A DNA stretch of 64,000 nucleotides from Thioclava sp. ES.031 (GTDB taxonomy: Bacteria > Pseudomonadota > Alphaproteobacteria > Rhodobacterales > Rhodobacteraceae), in contig NZ_PDJO01000001.1 in NCBI RefSeq assembly GCF_002563775.1, forward strand, positions 2,413,501 to 2,477,500, read 5' to 3'. Shown here piece by piece: positions 46,636 to 57,171 of this stretch. The notes under the pieces are model-generated. The model made no database searches, was not told the DNA's origin, and saw nothing but the letters and a program-made list of their open reading frames with translations. How positions within the stretch are numbered: position 1 is the stretch's first letter; every line of letters begins with the position of its first letter. A program made the position numbers and the translations under genes.

Positions 46636-47532
46636 TCAGCCGCCCTCCCCCTTGGCGCTTTGCGCGACGAGCCAGTCGCGGAATTTCTTCGCCTTCGCGG
46701 ATGCTCGACGGTGGGTCTTGATGTAGAAACACTGGGGCGACACGACGCTTTCCGTGCCCAGCGTGACCAGCTCCCCAGCTTCGATGAGGTGCCCCACAAG
46801 GCCGTCCCAGCCCAGCAAGGCGCCCATGCCCTCCTTCGCCATTTGAAGCCCGATCATGTAATTGTTGACCGTAACCCGCTTGCCTGTCGGTTGCGGACAG
46901 GCAAGCTCGGACAGCCAATCGGGCCATTCGGTCCAGGGATGACGCTCACGCGTGACATGGATCAGCGGGACACAGTACAGGTCCCGCGCGGAGCGTATTG
47001 CATGATGCTCGGCAAAACCCGGCGAGCTGACCGCGCAAATGCGATCCTGAAAGAGCTGCGCACAGCTTTGGTCGCCCTCGGGCAACACGCCATAGTGAAG
47101 GCTCAGATCGACGATCGCGTCGAGGTCGGCGGCATCGCTCACGATCTGCGAGACGTTGATGTCAGGATGATGCAGCCAGAATTCTGACAATCTGGGCGTG
47201 AGCCACAAAGAACTGACCGCGGTCGAGGCGAGCACCATCACGTCATCCTCCGCGGCAGGGCCCCGCATATCCCGGACCACGTCGGATATCGCCTCAAAAC
47301 TGCGCTGCACGGCATTGAAGAGATAGGCCCCGGCCTCCGTCAGTTCGACGCCGCGGTGCTGGCGCCGGAACAGATCTTGGCCCAGCTCGGTCTCGAGCGC
47401 CCGAATCTGATGGCTGACGGCGGTCGGGGTCACGTTCAGCTCCGACGCGGCCGCCTTGAAGCTTAATTTTCGGGCAGCCGCCTCAAAACAATTCAGCGAG
47501 GTGAGCGAGGGCAGATCATAAGGACGTTGCAT
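46636..47532 (-). CDS. LysR-type regulator (GcvA-like)
   Basis: It is 298 residues. N-terminal HTH: LTSLNCFEAAARKLSFKAAASELNVTPTAVSHQIRALETELGQDLFRRQHRGVELTEAGAYLF, very like GcvA. The C-terminal substrate-binding domain is complete. It is divergent (144 bp) from the betaine-demethylation genes, so it probably controls them; GcvA-like regulators answer to small amino-acid-type ligands. Confidence 0.85.
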   Translation of the reverse strand: MQRPYDLPSLTSLNCFEAAARKLSFKAAASELNVTPTAVSHQIRALETELGQDLFRRQHRGVELTEAGAYLFNAVQRSFEAISDVVRDMRGPAAEDDVMVLASTAVSSLWLTPRLSEFWLHHPDINVSQIVSDAADLDAIVDLSLHYGVLPEGDQSCAQLFQDRICAVSSPGFAEHHAIRSARDLYCVPLIHVTRERHPWTEWPDWLSELACPQPTGKRVTVNNYMIGLQMAKEGMGALLGWDGLVGHLIEAGELVTLGTESVVSPQCFYIKTHRRASAKAKKFRDWLVAQSAKGEGG

Positions 47533-47646
47533 GATGTCGGTTTCGAACCATTCTGCGTCGAAATATTACAAAGATGAACTGAACTCATCCATGATGAGTT
47601 TTTATGCCATTGAGCGGTGTAGAAAAGCAAATTTGAAATGAGGTGA

Positions 47647-48906
<1,260 letters not shown>

Positions 48907-48910
48907 GCTC

Positions 48911-49981
48911 ATGGCTGCAAATCCTCAACCGCTCCTTCAGTTCTGGACCGATGACGAACCGCTGGAATGCGTCAACTTCCTGCCCGAGGCCCCGAATACG
49001 GCGAGCTTCACCTTTCGCCCGCCCTCGGGGGCGCTGTTCCACTTCAATGCCGGGCAGTTCGTGACGCTGGAATTGCCGGTGGCGGGCGGCCCGCTGCACC
49101 GGACCTTCACGATCTCCTCCTCGCCGTCGCGCCCCACCTCGCTCACCGTCACGGTGAAGGCGCAGCCGGACTCGCTCGGCACGCGCTGGATGCTCGACAA
49201 TCTGCGCCCCGGCATGCGGATCAAGGCGTTGGGACCGGCGGGGATGTTCTCGAACGTCGTCCATCCGGCGTCGAAATACCTGTTCATCTCGGCAGGCTCC
49301 GGGATCACCCCGATGATGTCGATGACGACGCAACTCTATGATGCGGGCAGCGACCCGGACATCGTTTTCATCAACTGCGCGCGCCGTCCATCGGAGATCA
49401 TCTTCCGCGAGCGGCTGGAGCACATGGCCTCGCGCCTGCCGGGGATCGCGCTGACCTGGGTGGTCGAGGAACAGGATCGCTACGCGCCCTGGACCGGGAT
49501 CAAGGGGCAACTGAACCAGCTCATCCTCGGCCTCGCAGCCCCCGATTATCTCGAGCGCGAGGTGTTCTGCTGCGGCCCCGAGCCTTTCATGCGCGCGGTG
49601 CGCGAGGCGCTGACCGGTCTGGGGTTCGACATGGACCACTACCATCAGGAGAGCTTCAACGCCCCGATCGCCGATCGCCCCGTCGAGCCCGAAGACGACG
49701 TGACCCCCGACGAGGATGCCGCCGTCGAGGTCACTTTCGCCAAATCCGGCAAGACCGCAAAGATCAAGGAGACCGAAACCCTGCTGGCCGCCGCGAAAGC
49801 TGCGGGCGTGCCGCTGCCGTCGGGTTGCACCTTCGGGGTCTGCGGAACCTGCAAGATCAAGACCAAGGTCGGTCAGGTCCACATGGTCCACAACGGCGGC
49901 ATCACCGATGACGAGATCGAGGAAGGCTACGTTCTCGCCTGCTGCTCGAACCCGATCGGCGACGTCTCGATCGACGCCTGA
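48911..49981 (+). CDS. gbcB: Betaine demethylase reductase (GbcB-like)
   Basis: It is 356 residues. FAD/NAD-binding ferredoxin reductase core: HRTFTISSSPS (flavin), KYLFISAGSGITPMMSM (pyridine nucleotide), FCCGPEPFMRAVREAL. The C-terminal plant-type 2Fe-2S domain is CTFGVCGTCKIKTKVG ... CC. It passes electrons from NAD(P)H to the Rieske oxygenase. There is a 4-bp gap to the oxygenase gene. Confidence 0.9.
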   Translation: MAANPQPLLQFWTDDEPLECVNFLPEAPNTASFTFRPPSGALFHFNAGQFVTLELPVAGGPLHRTFTISSSPSRPTSLTVTVKAQPDSLGTRWMLDNLRPGMRIKALGPAGMFSNVVHPASKYLFISAGSGITPMMSMTTQLYDAGSDPDIVFINCARRPSEIIFRERLEHMASRLPGIALTWVVEEQDRYAPWTGIKGQLNQLILGLAAPDYLEREVFCCGPEPFMRAVREALTGLGFDMDHYHQESFNAPIADRPVEPEDDVTPDEDAAVEVTFAKSGKTAKIKETETLLAAAKAAGVPLPSGCTFGVCGTCKIKTKVGQVHMVHNGGITDDEIEEGYVLACCSNPIGDVSIDA

Positions 49982-50021
49982 CGCCCCCTACCCTCAAGAC
50001 CCGACCTCAAGGAGTCCGCCC

Positions 50022-52058
50022 ATGTCCAGTGATCCGCTTCTGCAGCCCTATCAGCTCAAGCATCTGACGCTGAAGAACCGCCTGATGATCACGAGCCACG
50101 AGCCCGCCTACCCCGAGGACGGGATGCCCAAGGATCGCTACCGGGCCTATCATGTCGAGCGGGCGCGCGCGGGCGTGGCGCTGACGATGACGGCGGGCTC
50201 CGCCTCCGTCGCCCGCGACAGCCCGCCGGTCTTCAACAACATCCTCGCTTGGAAAGACGAGGTTGTCGGCTGGATGAAAGAGCTGACGGATGCCTGCCAC
50301 GAGCACGACTGCGCCGTGATGATCCAGCTGACCCATCTCGGGCGCCGCACCCGCTGGGACAAGGCCGACTGGCTTCCGGTCGTCTCGTCGAGCCACGAAC
50401 GCGAGGCCTCGCACAAGGCCTTCCCGAAGAAGGCCGAGGATTGGGACATCGCGCGCATCATCGAGGACTACGCCGACGCCGCCGAACGCATGAAAGCGGC
50501 AGGGCTCGACGGGATCGAGCTGCAAGCCTATGGCCACCTGATGGATCAGTTCTGGTCGCCTCTGACCAACGATCTGGACGGCCCCTATGGCGGCAGCTTG
50601 GAGAACCGTCTGCGCTTCACCTTCGACACGCTCAAAGCGATCCGCGCGCGTGTGGGCGAGGAGTTCATCGTGGGCGTGCGCTACACCGGCGACGAGGACC
50701 TGCCCGGCGGCATCACCCGCGAAGAGGGGCTGGAAATCTCGCAGCGTCTGAAAGACAGCGGCATGGTCGATTTCCTCAACGTGGTGAAGGGCCATATCGA
50801 CACCGATGCGGGCCTGACCGATGTGATCCCGGTGCAGGGCATGCGCAGCGCGCCGCATCTGGATTTCGCCGGAGAGATCCGCGCAGCCACCAAGTTCCCG
50901 ACCTTCCACGCCGCCAAGATTCAGGATGTCGCCACCGCGCGGCACGCGATCGCGGAGGGCAAGCTCGACATGGTCGGCATGACCCGCGCCCATATGGCCG
51001 ACCCGCATATCGTCGCCAAGATCATGCGCGGCGAAGAAGAGCGTATCCGCCCCTGCGTCGGCGCGAATTACTGCCTCGACCGGATTTATCAGGGCGGCAT
51101 GGCGCTGTGCCTGCACAACCCCTCGACCGGGCGCGAGTTGGAAGTCCCCCATGAGATCGCGAAGGCCGATGCGTCGCGCCGCGTGGTCATCGTCGGGGCC
51201 GGTCCGGCGGGGCTCGAGGCCGCCCGGGTGGCCGCCGAACGCGGTCATGAGGTTATCGTGCATGAGGCCGCCAACGATCCCGGCGGACAGGTGCGCCTGA
51301 CCGCGCAATCCAAGCGCCGCCACGAGATGATCCAGCTGATCCAATGGCGTTTCGCGGAATGCGAGCGTCTCGGCGTGAGCTTCCGGTTCAACAGCTATGC
51401 CGACGCGGACACCATCCGCGCAGAACAGCCCGATGTCGTCGTGATCGCGACCGGCGGGCTGCCGCATACCGAGGTGCTGGACGCAGGCGACGATCTCGTC
51501 GTCTCGTCCTGGGACATCCTCTCGGGAGACGCCCGCCCCGGCAGCAACGTGCTGATCTATGATGACGCCGGAGACTACGCCGCCCTGCAGGCCGCCGAGA
51601 CCCTCGCCGCCAGCGGTGCCAAGGTCGAAATCATGACGCGCGACCGCAATTTCTCCTCCGAGGTCATGGCGATGTCCCTGACCCCGTCTTTGCGCGAATT
51701 GCAGGCCCGCGACGCGACCTTCACCGTGCTTTGGAAACTGACCGGCGTGGCGAAGGCCGGAAACGGCTTGGTCGCGCGCGTCGGCAGCGATTATGGCGCT
51801 TTCACCCGCGAGCGGCAGGTCGATCAGGTCGTCGTCAATCACGGCACCCGCCCGCTCGACGACATCTATTTCGATCTGCGCGAAGACGCGAGCAATCAGG
51901 GCGAAGTCGATTACGAAGCCCTGATCGCCGGCCAGCCGCAATCGGTCACGCGAAATCCGAACGGCGCCTATCAGCTCTTCCGCATCGGCGACGCCGTCGC
52001 CGCGCGCAACACCCATGCAGCAATCTACGATGCCCTGCGGCTGATGCGCACGGTCTGA
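50022..52058 (+). CDS. Flavin-dependent N-methyl amine demethylase (DgcA/HpbA-like)
   Basis: It is 678 residues; AAGGAG precedes the ATG. N-terminal old-yellow-enzyme barrel (KNRLMITSHEP, ELQAYGHLMDQFWSPLTNDLDGPYGGSLENRLRF). The 4Fe-4S cysteines are partly visible (CVGANYCLDRIYQGGMALCLHNP). The C-terminal FAD/NAD domain starts at RVVIVGAGPAGLEAARVAAERGHEV. This trimethylamine-dehydrogenase-like architecture is shared by DgcA (dimethylglycine) and HpbA (N-methylproline). It completes the pathway begun by the Rieske pair. Confidence 0.86.
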   Translation: MSSDPLLQPYQLKHLTLKNRLMITSHEPAYPEDGMPKDRYRAYHVERARAGVALTMTAGSASVARDSPPVFNNILAWKDEVVGWMKELTDACHEHDCAVMIQLTHLGRRTRWDKADWLPVVSSSHEREASHKAFPKKAEDWDIARIIEDYADAAERMKAAGLDGIELQAYGHLMDQFWSPLTNDLDGPYGGSLENRLRFTFDTLKAIRARVGEEFIVGVRYTGDEDLPGGITREEGLEISQRLKDSGMVDFLNVVKGHIDTDAGLTDVIPVQGMRSAPHLDFAGEIRAATKFPTFHAAKIQDVATARHAIAEGKLDMVGMTRAHMADPHIVAKIMRGEEERIRPCVGANYCLDRIYQGGMALCLHNPSTGRELEVPHEIAKADASRRVVIVGAGPAGLEAARVAAERGHEVIVHEAANDPGGQVRLTAQSKRRHEMIQLIQWRFAECERLGVSFRFNSYADADTIRAEQPDVVVIATGGLPHTEVLDAGDDLVVSSWDILSGDARPGSNVLIYDDAGDYAALQAAETLAASGAKVEIMTRDRNFSSEVMAMSLTPSLRELQARDATFTVLWKLTGVAKAGNGLVARVGSDYGAFTRERQVDQVVVNHGTRPLDDIYFDLREDASNQGEVDYEALIAGQPQSVTRNPNGAYQLFRIGDAVAARNTHAAIYDALRLMRTV

Positions 52059-52224
52059 TCTCGGCTACAGGCGAGCGGTGCGCCCCGGCCTCCCACATCC
52101 CGGGAGCCTGGGGCATACTGCGGAGGCTGCGGTCAGAGCAGGGGTGAGGTCTGCAGCAAGGCCATCTCAAACGCAAAGAGCCCCGCGGGGAGCGAGACTA
52201 AGCGTTTGATATTGTTTTGGATTG

Positions 52225-52270
52225 TTGGTTGCGGGAGTAGGATTTGAACCTACGACCTTCAGGTTATGAG
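52225..52270. repeat. attL: 46-bp copy of the tRNA-fMet 3' half
   Basis: Identical to 61732-61777, which is the 3' half of tRNA-fMet (T-arm and anticodon side). The match ends abruptly after GGTTATGAG. It is the expected footprint of integration into the tRNA gene by the integrase that begins 172 bp away. Confidence 0.92.
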
Positions 52271-52441
52271 TTGGCCTCGGGCCTTTTCGACGGTCTACTC
52301 CGCAACGCGACGATCTACCCTATCTTATTGACTGCGCTTGATTTTCCTTGATCCGCCTTGCGCCGCAGCTCTACCCCTTACCCCAGAATTCGAGCACGGC
52401 TGCTTCCACAGTGCTTCCACGGAAGCAGCCCGGAGAAGGGG

Positions 52442-53635
52442 ATGACCATGCCGAAACTGACCAAGCGGGCCGTTGATGCGTTGCTGCCCAGAGAGAGCGA
52501 TTACTTTGTCTGGGATACCGAAATTAAAGGCTTCGGCCTTCGGGTGCTGCGCTCGGGCGCCAAGACCTACCAAGCGCAGTATCGTAAAGGTGGCCGCACG
52601 CGCCGCGTTTCGCTCGGGCGGCACGGGAACATCACCGCAGATCAGGCACGCCTTAAGGCGCGCGAGGTTATGGGGCTCGTGGCGAAGGGCGACAACCCTG
52701 CCGAGAAAATCTCCCAGCACCGCCGCGCACCGACCGTGGCGGCGCTCTGCGACCGCTTCATGGCGGCCCATGTGGAAGAACGCTGCAAACCCCGCACCCA
52801 GAAGGAATACAAGCGGGCGCTGGAGCTCTTCATCAAGCCCGCTCTTGGCGCCTTCAAGGTGGTGGACGTGGAGAGGAAGGACATTTCCGAGCTGCATCAC
52901 AAGTTCCGCCATATTCCCTATCAGGCGAACCGGACGCTGGGCGTGCTGTCCAAGATGTTCAATCTGGCCGAGGTCTGGGGGCTGCGCCCCGACGGCTCCA
53001 ATCCGTGCCGCCATGTCCCGAAGTACCGAGAGCAGAAACGCGAACGTTACCTGACCGGTGCGGAGCTGCAGCGGCTGGGCTCCACACTGAGCACCGTGGA
53101 GGCCGAAGGCTCGGAGACGCCTTACATAGTCGCCGCATTCCGGCTCTTGCTCCTTACCGGCTGTAGGCTGAACGAAATCCAGACCCTCAAGTGGGAGTAC
53201 ATTACGCCTCGCGGCATTGAGCTGCCCGACAGCAAAACCGGCGCCCGGCGTATCCCCTTGCCCGATGTGGCGCGCGACGTACTGACCGCCCTGCCCCGTG
53301 TGCCGGGCAACCCTTACGTTATCGTCGGGAAGGTCGAGGGGCGCTACGCTACCGATTTCCAGCACCCGTGGCGGCGTATCCGAGACCGAGCGGGTCTTCC
53401 AGATGTGCGCATTCACGACCTGAGGCACACCTATGCGTCCAACGCAGTGTCCTCCGGCATGCCGATCCAAATGGTCGGGCGGCTGCTCGGGCACACCCAG
53501 CTGCAGACCACGATGCGTTATGCCCACCTCGCCGATGATCCCGTGAACCGGGCCGCAGAGGAGAACGCCGCCCAGCTGAGCGCGGCCATTGGCGCGCCCG
53601 CAGATCGGGGCCTTACGTTACGGGTGGTGAGCTGA
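52442..53635 (+). CDS. int: P4-type tyrosine integrase
   Basis: It is 397 residues from ATG 52442 (GGAGAAGGGG just upstream; a second ATG two codons on). N-terminal DUF4102-like arm-binding domain (KLTKRAVDALLPRESDYFVWDTEIKGFGLRVLRSGAKTY), core-binding domain ~100-190, catalytic domain with LTGCRLNEIQTL (ArgI), IHDLRHTYAS (His-x-x-Arg-His), and LGHTQLQTTMRYAH (His, Tyr). All catalytic residues present. It acts on the tRNA-fMet att site next to it. Confidence 0.93.
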   Translation: MTMPKLTKRAVDALLPRESDYFVWDTEIKGFGLRVLRSGAKTYQAQYRKGGRTRRVSLGRHGNITADQARLKAREVMGLVAKGDNPAEKISQHRRAPTVAALCDRFMAAHVEERCKPRTQKEYKRALELFIKPALGAFKVVDVERKDISELHHKFRHIPYQANRTLGVLSKMFNLAEVWGLRPDGSNPCRHVPKYREQKRERYLTGAELQRLGSTLSTVEAEGSETPYIVAAFRLLLLTGCRLNEIQTLKWEYITPRGIELPDSKTGARRIPLPDVARDVLTALPRVPGNPYVIVGKVEGRYATDFQHPWRRIRDRAGLPDVRIHDLRHTYASNAVSSGMPIQMVGRLLGHTQLQTTMRYAHLADDPVNRAAEENAAQLSAAIGAPADRGLTLRVVS

Positions 53636-53661
53636 CTGTCGCATTCGGGAAATGGCCTACA

Positions 53662-53717
53662 TAACGTTAGGCACCTCTGCGGGTCTAAGGATGGACATGG
53701 CACGCCCTAACGTTAGG
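53662..53717. promoter_or_regulatory. Repeated palindrome CCTAACGTTAGG downstream of int
   Basis: A perfect 12-bp palindrome CCTAACGTTAGG (53706-53717) and a near copy TAACGTTAGGC (53662-53672) lie in the 138-bp gap before the next gene. Likely operator or recombination accessory sites. Confidence 0.45.
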
Positions 53718-53773
53718 CGGGCGAGGTAGGATCGCAGATCTAAACATAATGCACCCAAGGCGAGGCAAAAAAT

Positions 53774-54610
53774 ATGGCGCGCAAAGTTCAACCGGCATGG
53801 GGTTGGGTATCCGACATTTACGTGGGCGAGGAACATGAAATCGCTGAGCAGCGCGATCTGGATATTTTCGAAATCTACAAGATCCTCGGCCTGAGTGACG
53901 GCGCACACGTCTCTAAAGACGATGATCCAATATTCGCGATCTCGCGGGCACTCGAGGTTTATGAGAACCAAGCTCATACCGATGGAGACCCCACGACCTT
54001 TGCGGAACGCCATGCGGTCCTCAAGGAGCTGCACAAGCACGCCCACGCACTGTCAGAAACTTTCAACGAGATGGGCGAAGGGAACTTTATTGACGTCGAA
54101 CACGGCATTGCCCTTGGCCTCGGACAAGAACCTTCATACGAAACCTTCGATGAAAAACCTGCTCCCAAGGAAATTGCCTTCTACAGGGAGTTTTCGACGG
54201 ACCACGTTCACAAGATTGCGCAAATCCTCGAACTTGCCGTCCGTGCGTTCCCGCAACATCCCGATGCGCCCAAAAGAGGCCGACCGGTGAATGGACCTCT
54301 GGTCGAACTGATCCAAGATCTGGCGTGGATCTATGAACGCCACACACTGACCGATGCTTATGAAGGCTTCACCTACGATGCGCCGAGCAAAGAATATGAC
54401 GGCGCGTTCTTCCGTTTCGCCGCTGCGGTAATCTGGAAATTCGATCCTGCAGCGGCCAAGACGAACAACGCCTTGGGCAGTCAGATACGCCGCGCACTCT
54501 CCGAAGAAATGCTCACCCGAAACTCGTTAGAGGTCCGCTATCATTTTGCTGATGAGCCCGAAGACGGAGAGCTGGCTTCAAACGCCGATGTCCCAGATTC
54601 AGACAAATGA
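53774..54610 (+). CDS. Hypothetical protein, 278 aa
   Basis: The family is not recognised. It is a soluble acidic protein beginning MARKVQPAWGWVSDIYVGEEHE; helical segments around HAVLKELHKHAHALSETFNEMG; LVELIQDLAWIYERHTLTDAYEG near 180 and FRFAAAVIWKFDPAA near 220. This pattern (short Trp/Tyr-rich C-terminal helices before an acidic tail) is often found in integrase-linked cargo. No ribosome site of note. Confidence 0.6.
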   Translation: MARKVQPAWGWVSDIYVGEEHEIAEQRDLDIFEIYKILGLSDGAHVSKDDDPIFAISRALEVYENQAHTDGDPTTFAERHAVLKELHKHAHALSETFNEMGEGNFIDVEHGIALGLGQEPSYETFDEKPAPKEIAFYREFSTDHVHKIAQILELAVRAFPQHPDAPKRGRPVNGPLVELIQDLAWIYERHTLTDAYEGFTYDAPSKEYDGAFFRFAAAVIWKFDPAAAKTNNALGSQIRRALSEEMLTRNSLEVRYHFADEPEDGELASNADVPDSDK

Positions 54611-54712
54611 CTCCCGTTTCGGGGGACAATTCCGACATTAGGTTTGTTTGATCGAAGCCTCCTTTACGCCCTAGCTTGCCTCAAGCGCATTGAAGGAACG
54701 GAGGCAAATGCG

Positions 54713-54952
54713 ATGCAGGAGATACGGGATCAACATGCAGGAAATCCTGACCACCTCGACAAGCTGATCGATGAAAAACAGGCGGCCGACTACCTTTGTC
54801 AAAGCGTGCGTACGCTGCAGAAATGGCGGCTGACCGGTTTCGGGCCGCAGTTCTACAAGCCGGGCCGCTCGGTACGTTACCGGCGTCGCGATCTGGCAGC
54901 ATGGATCGAAGCACGGCGCCGGGCCAGTACCAGCCAAGGCGCCACCATATGA
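54713..54952 (+). CDS. Excisionase-like MerR/HTH protein, 79 aa
   Basis: The helix-turn-helix reads LIDEKQAADYLCQSVRTLQKWRLTGFGPQFYKPGRSVRYRRRDLAAWIEARR, the standard excisionase/HTH_17 form. ATG 54713 has GGAGG 10 nt upstream; an open frame runs back to 54644. It probably directs excision of the element or represses rep. Confidence 0.85.
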   Translation: MQEIRDQHAGNPDHLDKLIDEKQAADYLCQSVRTLQKWRLTGFGPQFYKPGRSVRYRRRDLAAWIEARRRASTSQGATI

Positions 54953-55267
54953 GTTTTGCCCGCGTTGGGGTTGGCAGCACCGCGCGGGATTTTGGGGCCG
55001 GATGGCTCTTCAGGCGCGAGGTCTCAGGGTCTCGCGCCTTTTCCCTGCCGCTTTCGCGCCCCTGAACATGCTGGGCGCAACCTCTCCACCCATTCCTGCC
55101 GGGCGCCCGCGCCCGGCCCCAAAAGAAAAGCTGCCCCGCCGGAGGCACATCTAAGGGCGCAATGCGCCCGCCCAGCCCGCGAAGCGGGCCTCGAAAACGG
55201 CGGAGCGGCAAGGAGGGGGGACTTGTAACACCCCCCTCCACAAATACGAAGGCGAAGGTCAGAGCAA
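54953..55267. other. Pre-rep intergenic region with a strong hairpin (possible origin)
   Basis: No gene. GGAGGGGGG (55212-55220) pairs perfectly with CCCCCCTCC (55231-55239) around a 10-nt loop, 28 bp before the rep gene. Rolling-circle origins are often hairpins beside rep, so this is a candidate; it could also be a terminator. Confidence 0.4.
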
Positions 55268-56419
55268 ATGAACGCAGAAATCCTGCATCGTGGGTTCGAT
55301 GGGCTGAAGTTTACGATCACCACCGACATTCCCCCGGAGCTGCGCGAAGCGTTGGTCGCAGCGAAAGCCGAAGCGGTCCGCACCAACGCTGGTTCCATCA
55401 TCGAGCGCGACGGAATTGCCCTAGCGGTCCGACGCAGCGGCGGAATGGCATTCTCTGCCCATACTGGGGAGTACGGGGCAGAGTGGTACTTCCTCGACCC
55501 AGAGAACCGCCCCAAGAACAATCCCGGCGTCACTGTCGACTTCCGGGCTTTCCTGCTCGCTACGGGTGGGTTGGAGGCCGCACAGCAGCATTTCGAACAC
55601 TGTATGGCCGCGCTCGGCATCCCCTATGCGGAAACGCAATTGCGGGTGTCACGGGTAGATTTCGCGATTGATATTCTCGCACCTTGGTTTGAGCCGGAGC
55701 GCGAGGCGCTGGTGGCGCCTCAGGGCACGCGCGTCACCACTTGGACCGGCGTGGACGAAACCGAGACACATGGCACAGGTCCGCGCGTCATGGGCCTGCG
55801 CGCCGGTGCCGTCGCTAACCGCCAACTCGTGATTTACGACAAGCGCGCGGAAGTCATCGCCAAGGGCAAAGCGGGGTGGCTCACAATCTGGAACCGTAAC
55901 CGCACCGCTGCTGGGCGCCCTCCCCTCGACTTGGCCGATCCGGACCAGAGTCGAGCGTGGCGCTTCGAGATGCGCCTTGGCTCCAAGCAGCTGCGGAATC
56001 GCTGGGAGATACGCAGCTGGGCTGATCTTGATGCGATGGTCGGCGACGCCTTTACGGACGCCTACCAGCGCATTCGCTACTGTATCGTCAGCGCCGACCG
56101 GAACCGCTCGCGCTGGCCTCTCCACGAGCTCTGGGAGGCTGTCACTGCAGCTGCAGGTCAAGGCTTGGAAGAGCAGCGCTCTGGCGTGTTCGCGAGTGAC
56201 GTGAAGGAGGCAAACCGAGAAGAGCACAAGCGAATGCTGGACGGGCAGCTACTCGGCCTTCTTGTTTCACGGGCAGCCGCTGAGGGCGTCACCGATGCGG
56301 AGACCTTCTTCACCTTCGCAAAGCAGCGCCTTGCTACCATGCGAGACGAGACGCGCGAGCACCCAGTACCAATGGACGAGCGGTTGGCAAAAGCGGCTTC
56401 GCGGTATCGGTTTCGGTAG
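55268..56419 (+). CDS. Replication initiation protein (Rep_trans/RstA-like)
   Basis: It is 383 residues. Features of the PF02486-type rolling-circle initiators: GGMAFSAHTGEYGAEWYF, TQLRVSRVDFAIDI (~120-135), RQLVIYDKRAEVIAKGK (~185-200), and SRAWRFEMRLGSKQLRNRW (~225-245). It would nick the element's origin and allow replication or transfer of the excised circle. The C-terminal ~100 residues are less conserved. Confidence 0.82.
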   Translation: MNAEILHRGFDGLKFTITTDIPPELREALVAAKAEAVRTNAGSIIERDGIALAVRRSGGMAFSAHTGEYGAEWYFLDPENRPKNNPGVTVDFRAFLLATGGLEAAQQHFEHCMAALGIPYAETQLRVSRVDFAIDILAPWFEPEREALVAPQGTRVTTWTGVDETETHGTGPRVMGLRAGAVANRQLVIYDKRAEVIAKGKAGWLTIWNRNRTAAGRPPLDLADPDQSRAWRFEMRLGSKQLRNRWEIRSWADLDAMVGDAFTDAYQRIRYCIVSADRNRSRWPLHELWEAVTAAAGQGLEEQRSGVFASDVKEANREEHKRMLDGQLLGLLVSRAAAEGVTDAETFFTFAKQRLATMRDETREHPVPMDERLAKAASRYRFR

Positions 56420-56901
56420 GGTCGCCTTGAAATCCACCCGTGCGTCATCCCGATTGCGGGAGCCTGAAGCGCAGAAAACGGAGATTGCAGAATCGCGGCG
56501 TTCTTAGCGCTGAACAATGCAAACGGGCCTTGACCGGACATTTGCCAGATTGGTCATCACTGCGGCGGAGCTTCACCATAGCGGCCATTCGCGCATCACG
56601 CAGCATCTCTGTCCCTCGAATGACAGCAGAGCGGACCTTCCTGCCGTTCGCCGCACGCGCTCAGTTTATACTGCGCCGGCACGGTCGTCCGGGAGGAAGG
56701 GCGGGAAGCAGCCGTTCGCTGCGCTTCTGCCGAATGTCGGCTTTCTGCTGTTTTTCAGCCTCGCAGCTGGAAGGGCGGAGAGCAGTGCAACACGTTTTGC
56801 GATACATGAGCGAAATTTTTTGTTGATGCATGAATGCTGTCAATTAAGCTTGAATTCGGCAATATTTACTGATCATCAAGGGCATTGCTCAGAGGATTTA
56901 G
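56420..56901. other. Intergenic 482 bp
   Basis: No supported gene. The part 56560-56780 has the look of the non-coding spacer seen also near 21.4 kb and 61 kb (phrases such as GAATGTCGGCTTT). The last 100 bp are AT-rich and probably hold a promoter for the next pair. Confidence 0.4.
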
Positions 56902-57171
56902 GTGGTGAAGAGAAGATTCATTTCGAATTCAGCCTCGATCGCTTGGAAGAAGCATCGTGAAGAGTTTGTTCCTTGGGCTGTTGGTTTGCGTCTTTACTTA
57001 GCATTCATGAGGCAGGCTGAGCCATCAAGGTTTACCAACAGGATACTGGCTTTTCTATTGCTGTGGCCGCTAGTTTTTATTTTTAGAATGATATATATTA
57101 TAAGAAAGATGGTAAAATATCAAAACACGGAAGAGGCTGATTTGCTTCTTGAAAGTAGGAGTTTACTGTGA
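56902..57171 (+). CDS. Small membrane protein, 89 aa
   Basis: Starts at GTG 56902. Basic N-terminus, then a hydrophobic stretch (ILAFLLLWPLVFIFRMIYII, ~48-67) and a polar tail (EEADLLLESRSLL). AT-richer than surrounding genes, consistent with recent transfer. Its stop overlaps the next gene's GTG start (GTGA). Could pair with it in the membrane. Function unknown. Confidence 0.5.
   Translation: MVKRRFISNSASIAWKKHREEFVPWAVGLRLYLAFMRQAEPSRFTNRILAFLLLWPLVFIFRMIYIIRKMVKYQNTEEADLLLESRSLL

Noticed and set aside
50007-52016. 669-codon minus-strand frame opposite the flavin demethylase
   Set aside because: Same antisense shadow effect; the plus-strand gene has clear domains.
52225-52320. A second tRNA-Met gene at 52.2 kb
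   Set aside because: Only the 3' half matches tRNA-fMet; the 5' half is absent, so it is an att repeat.
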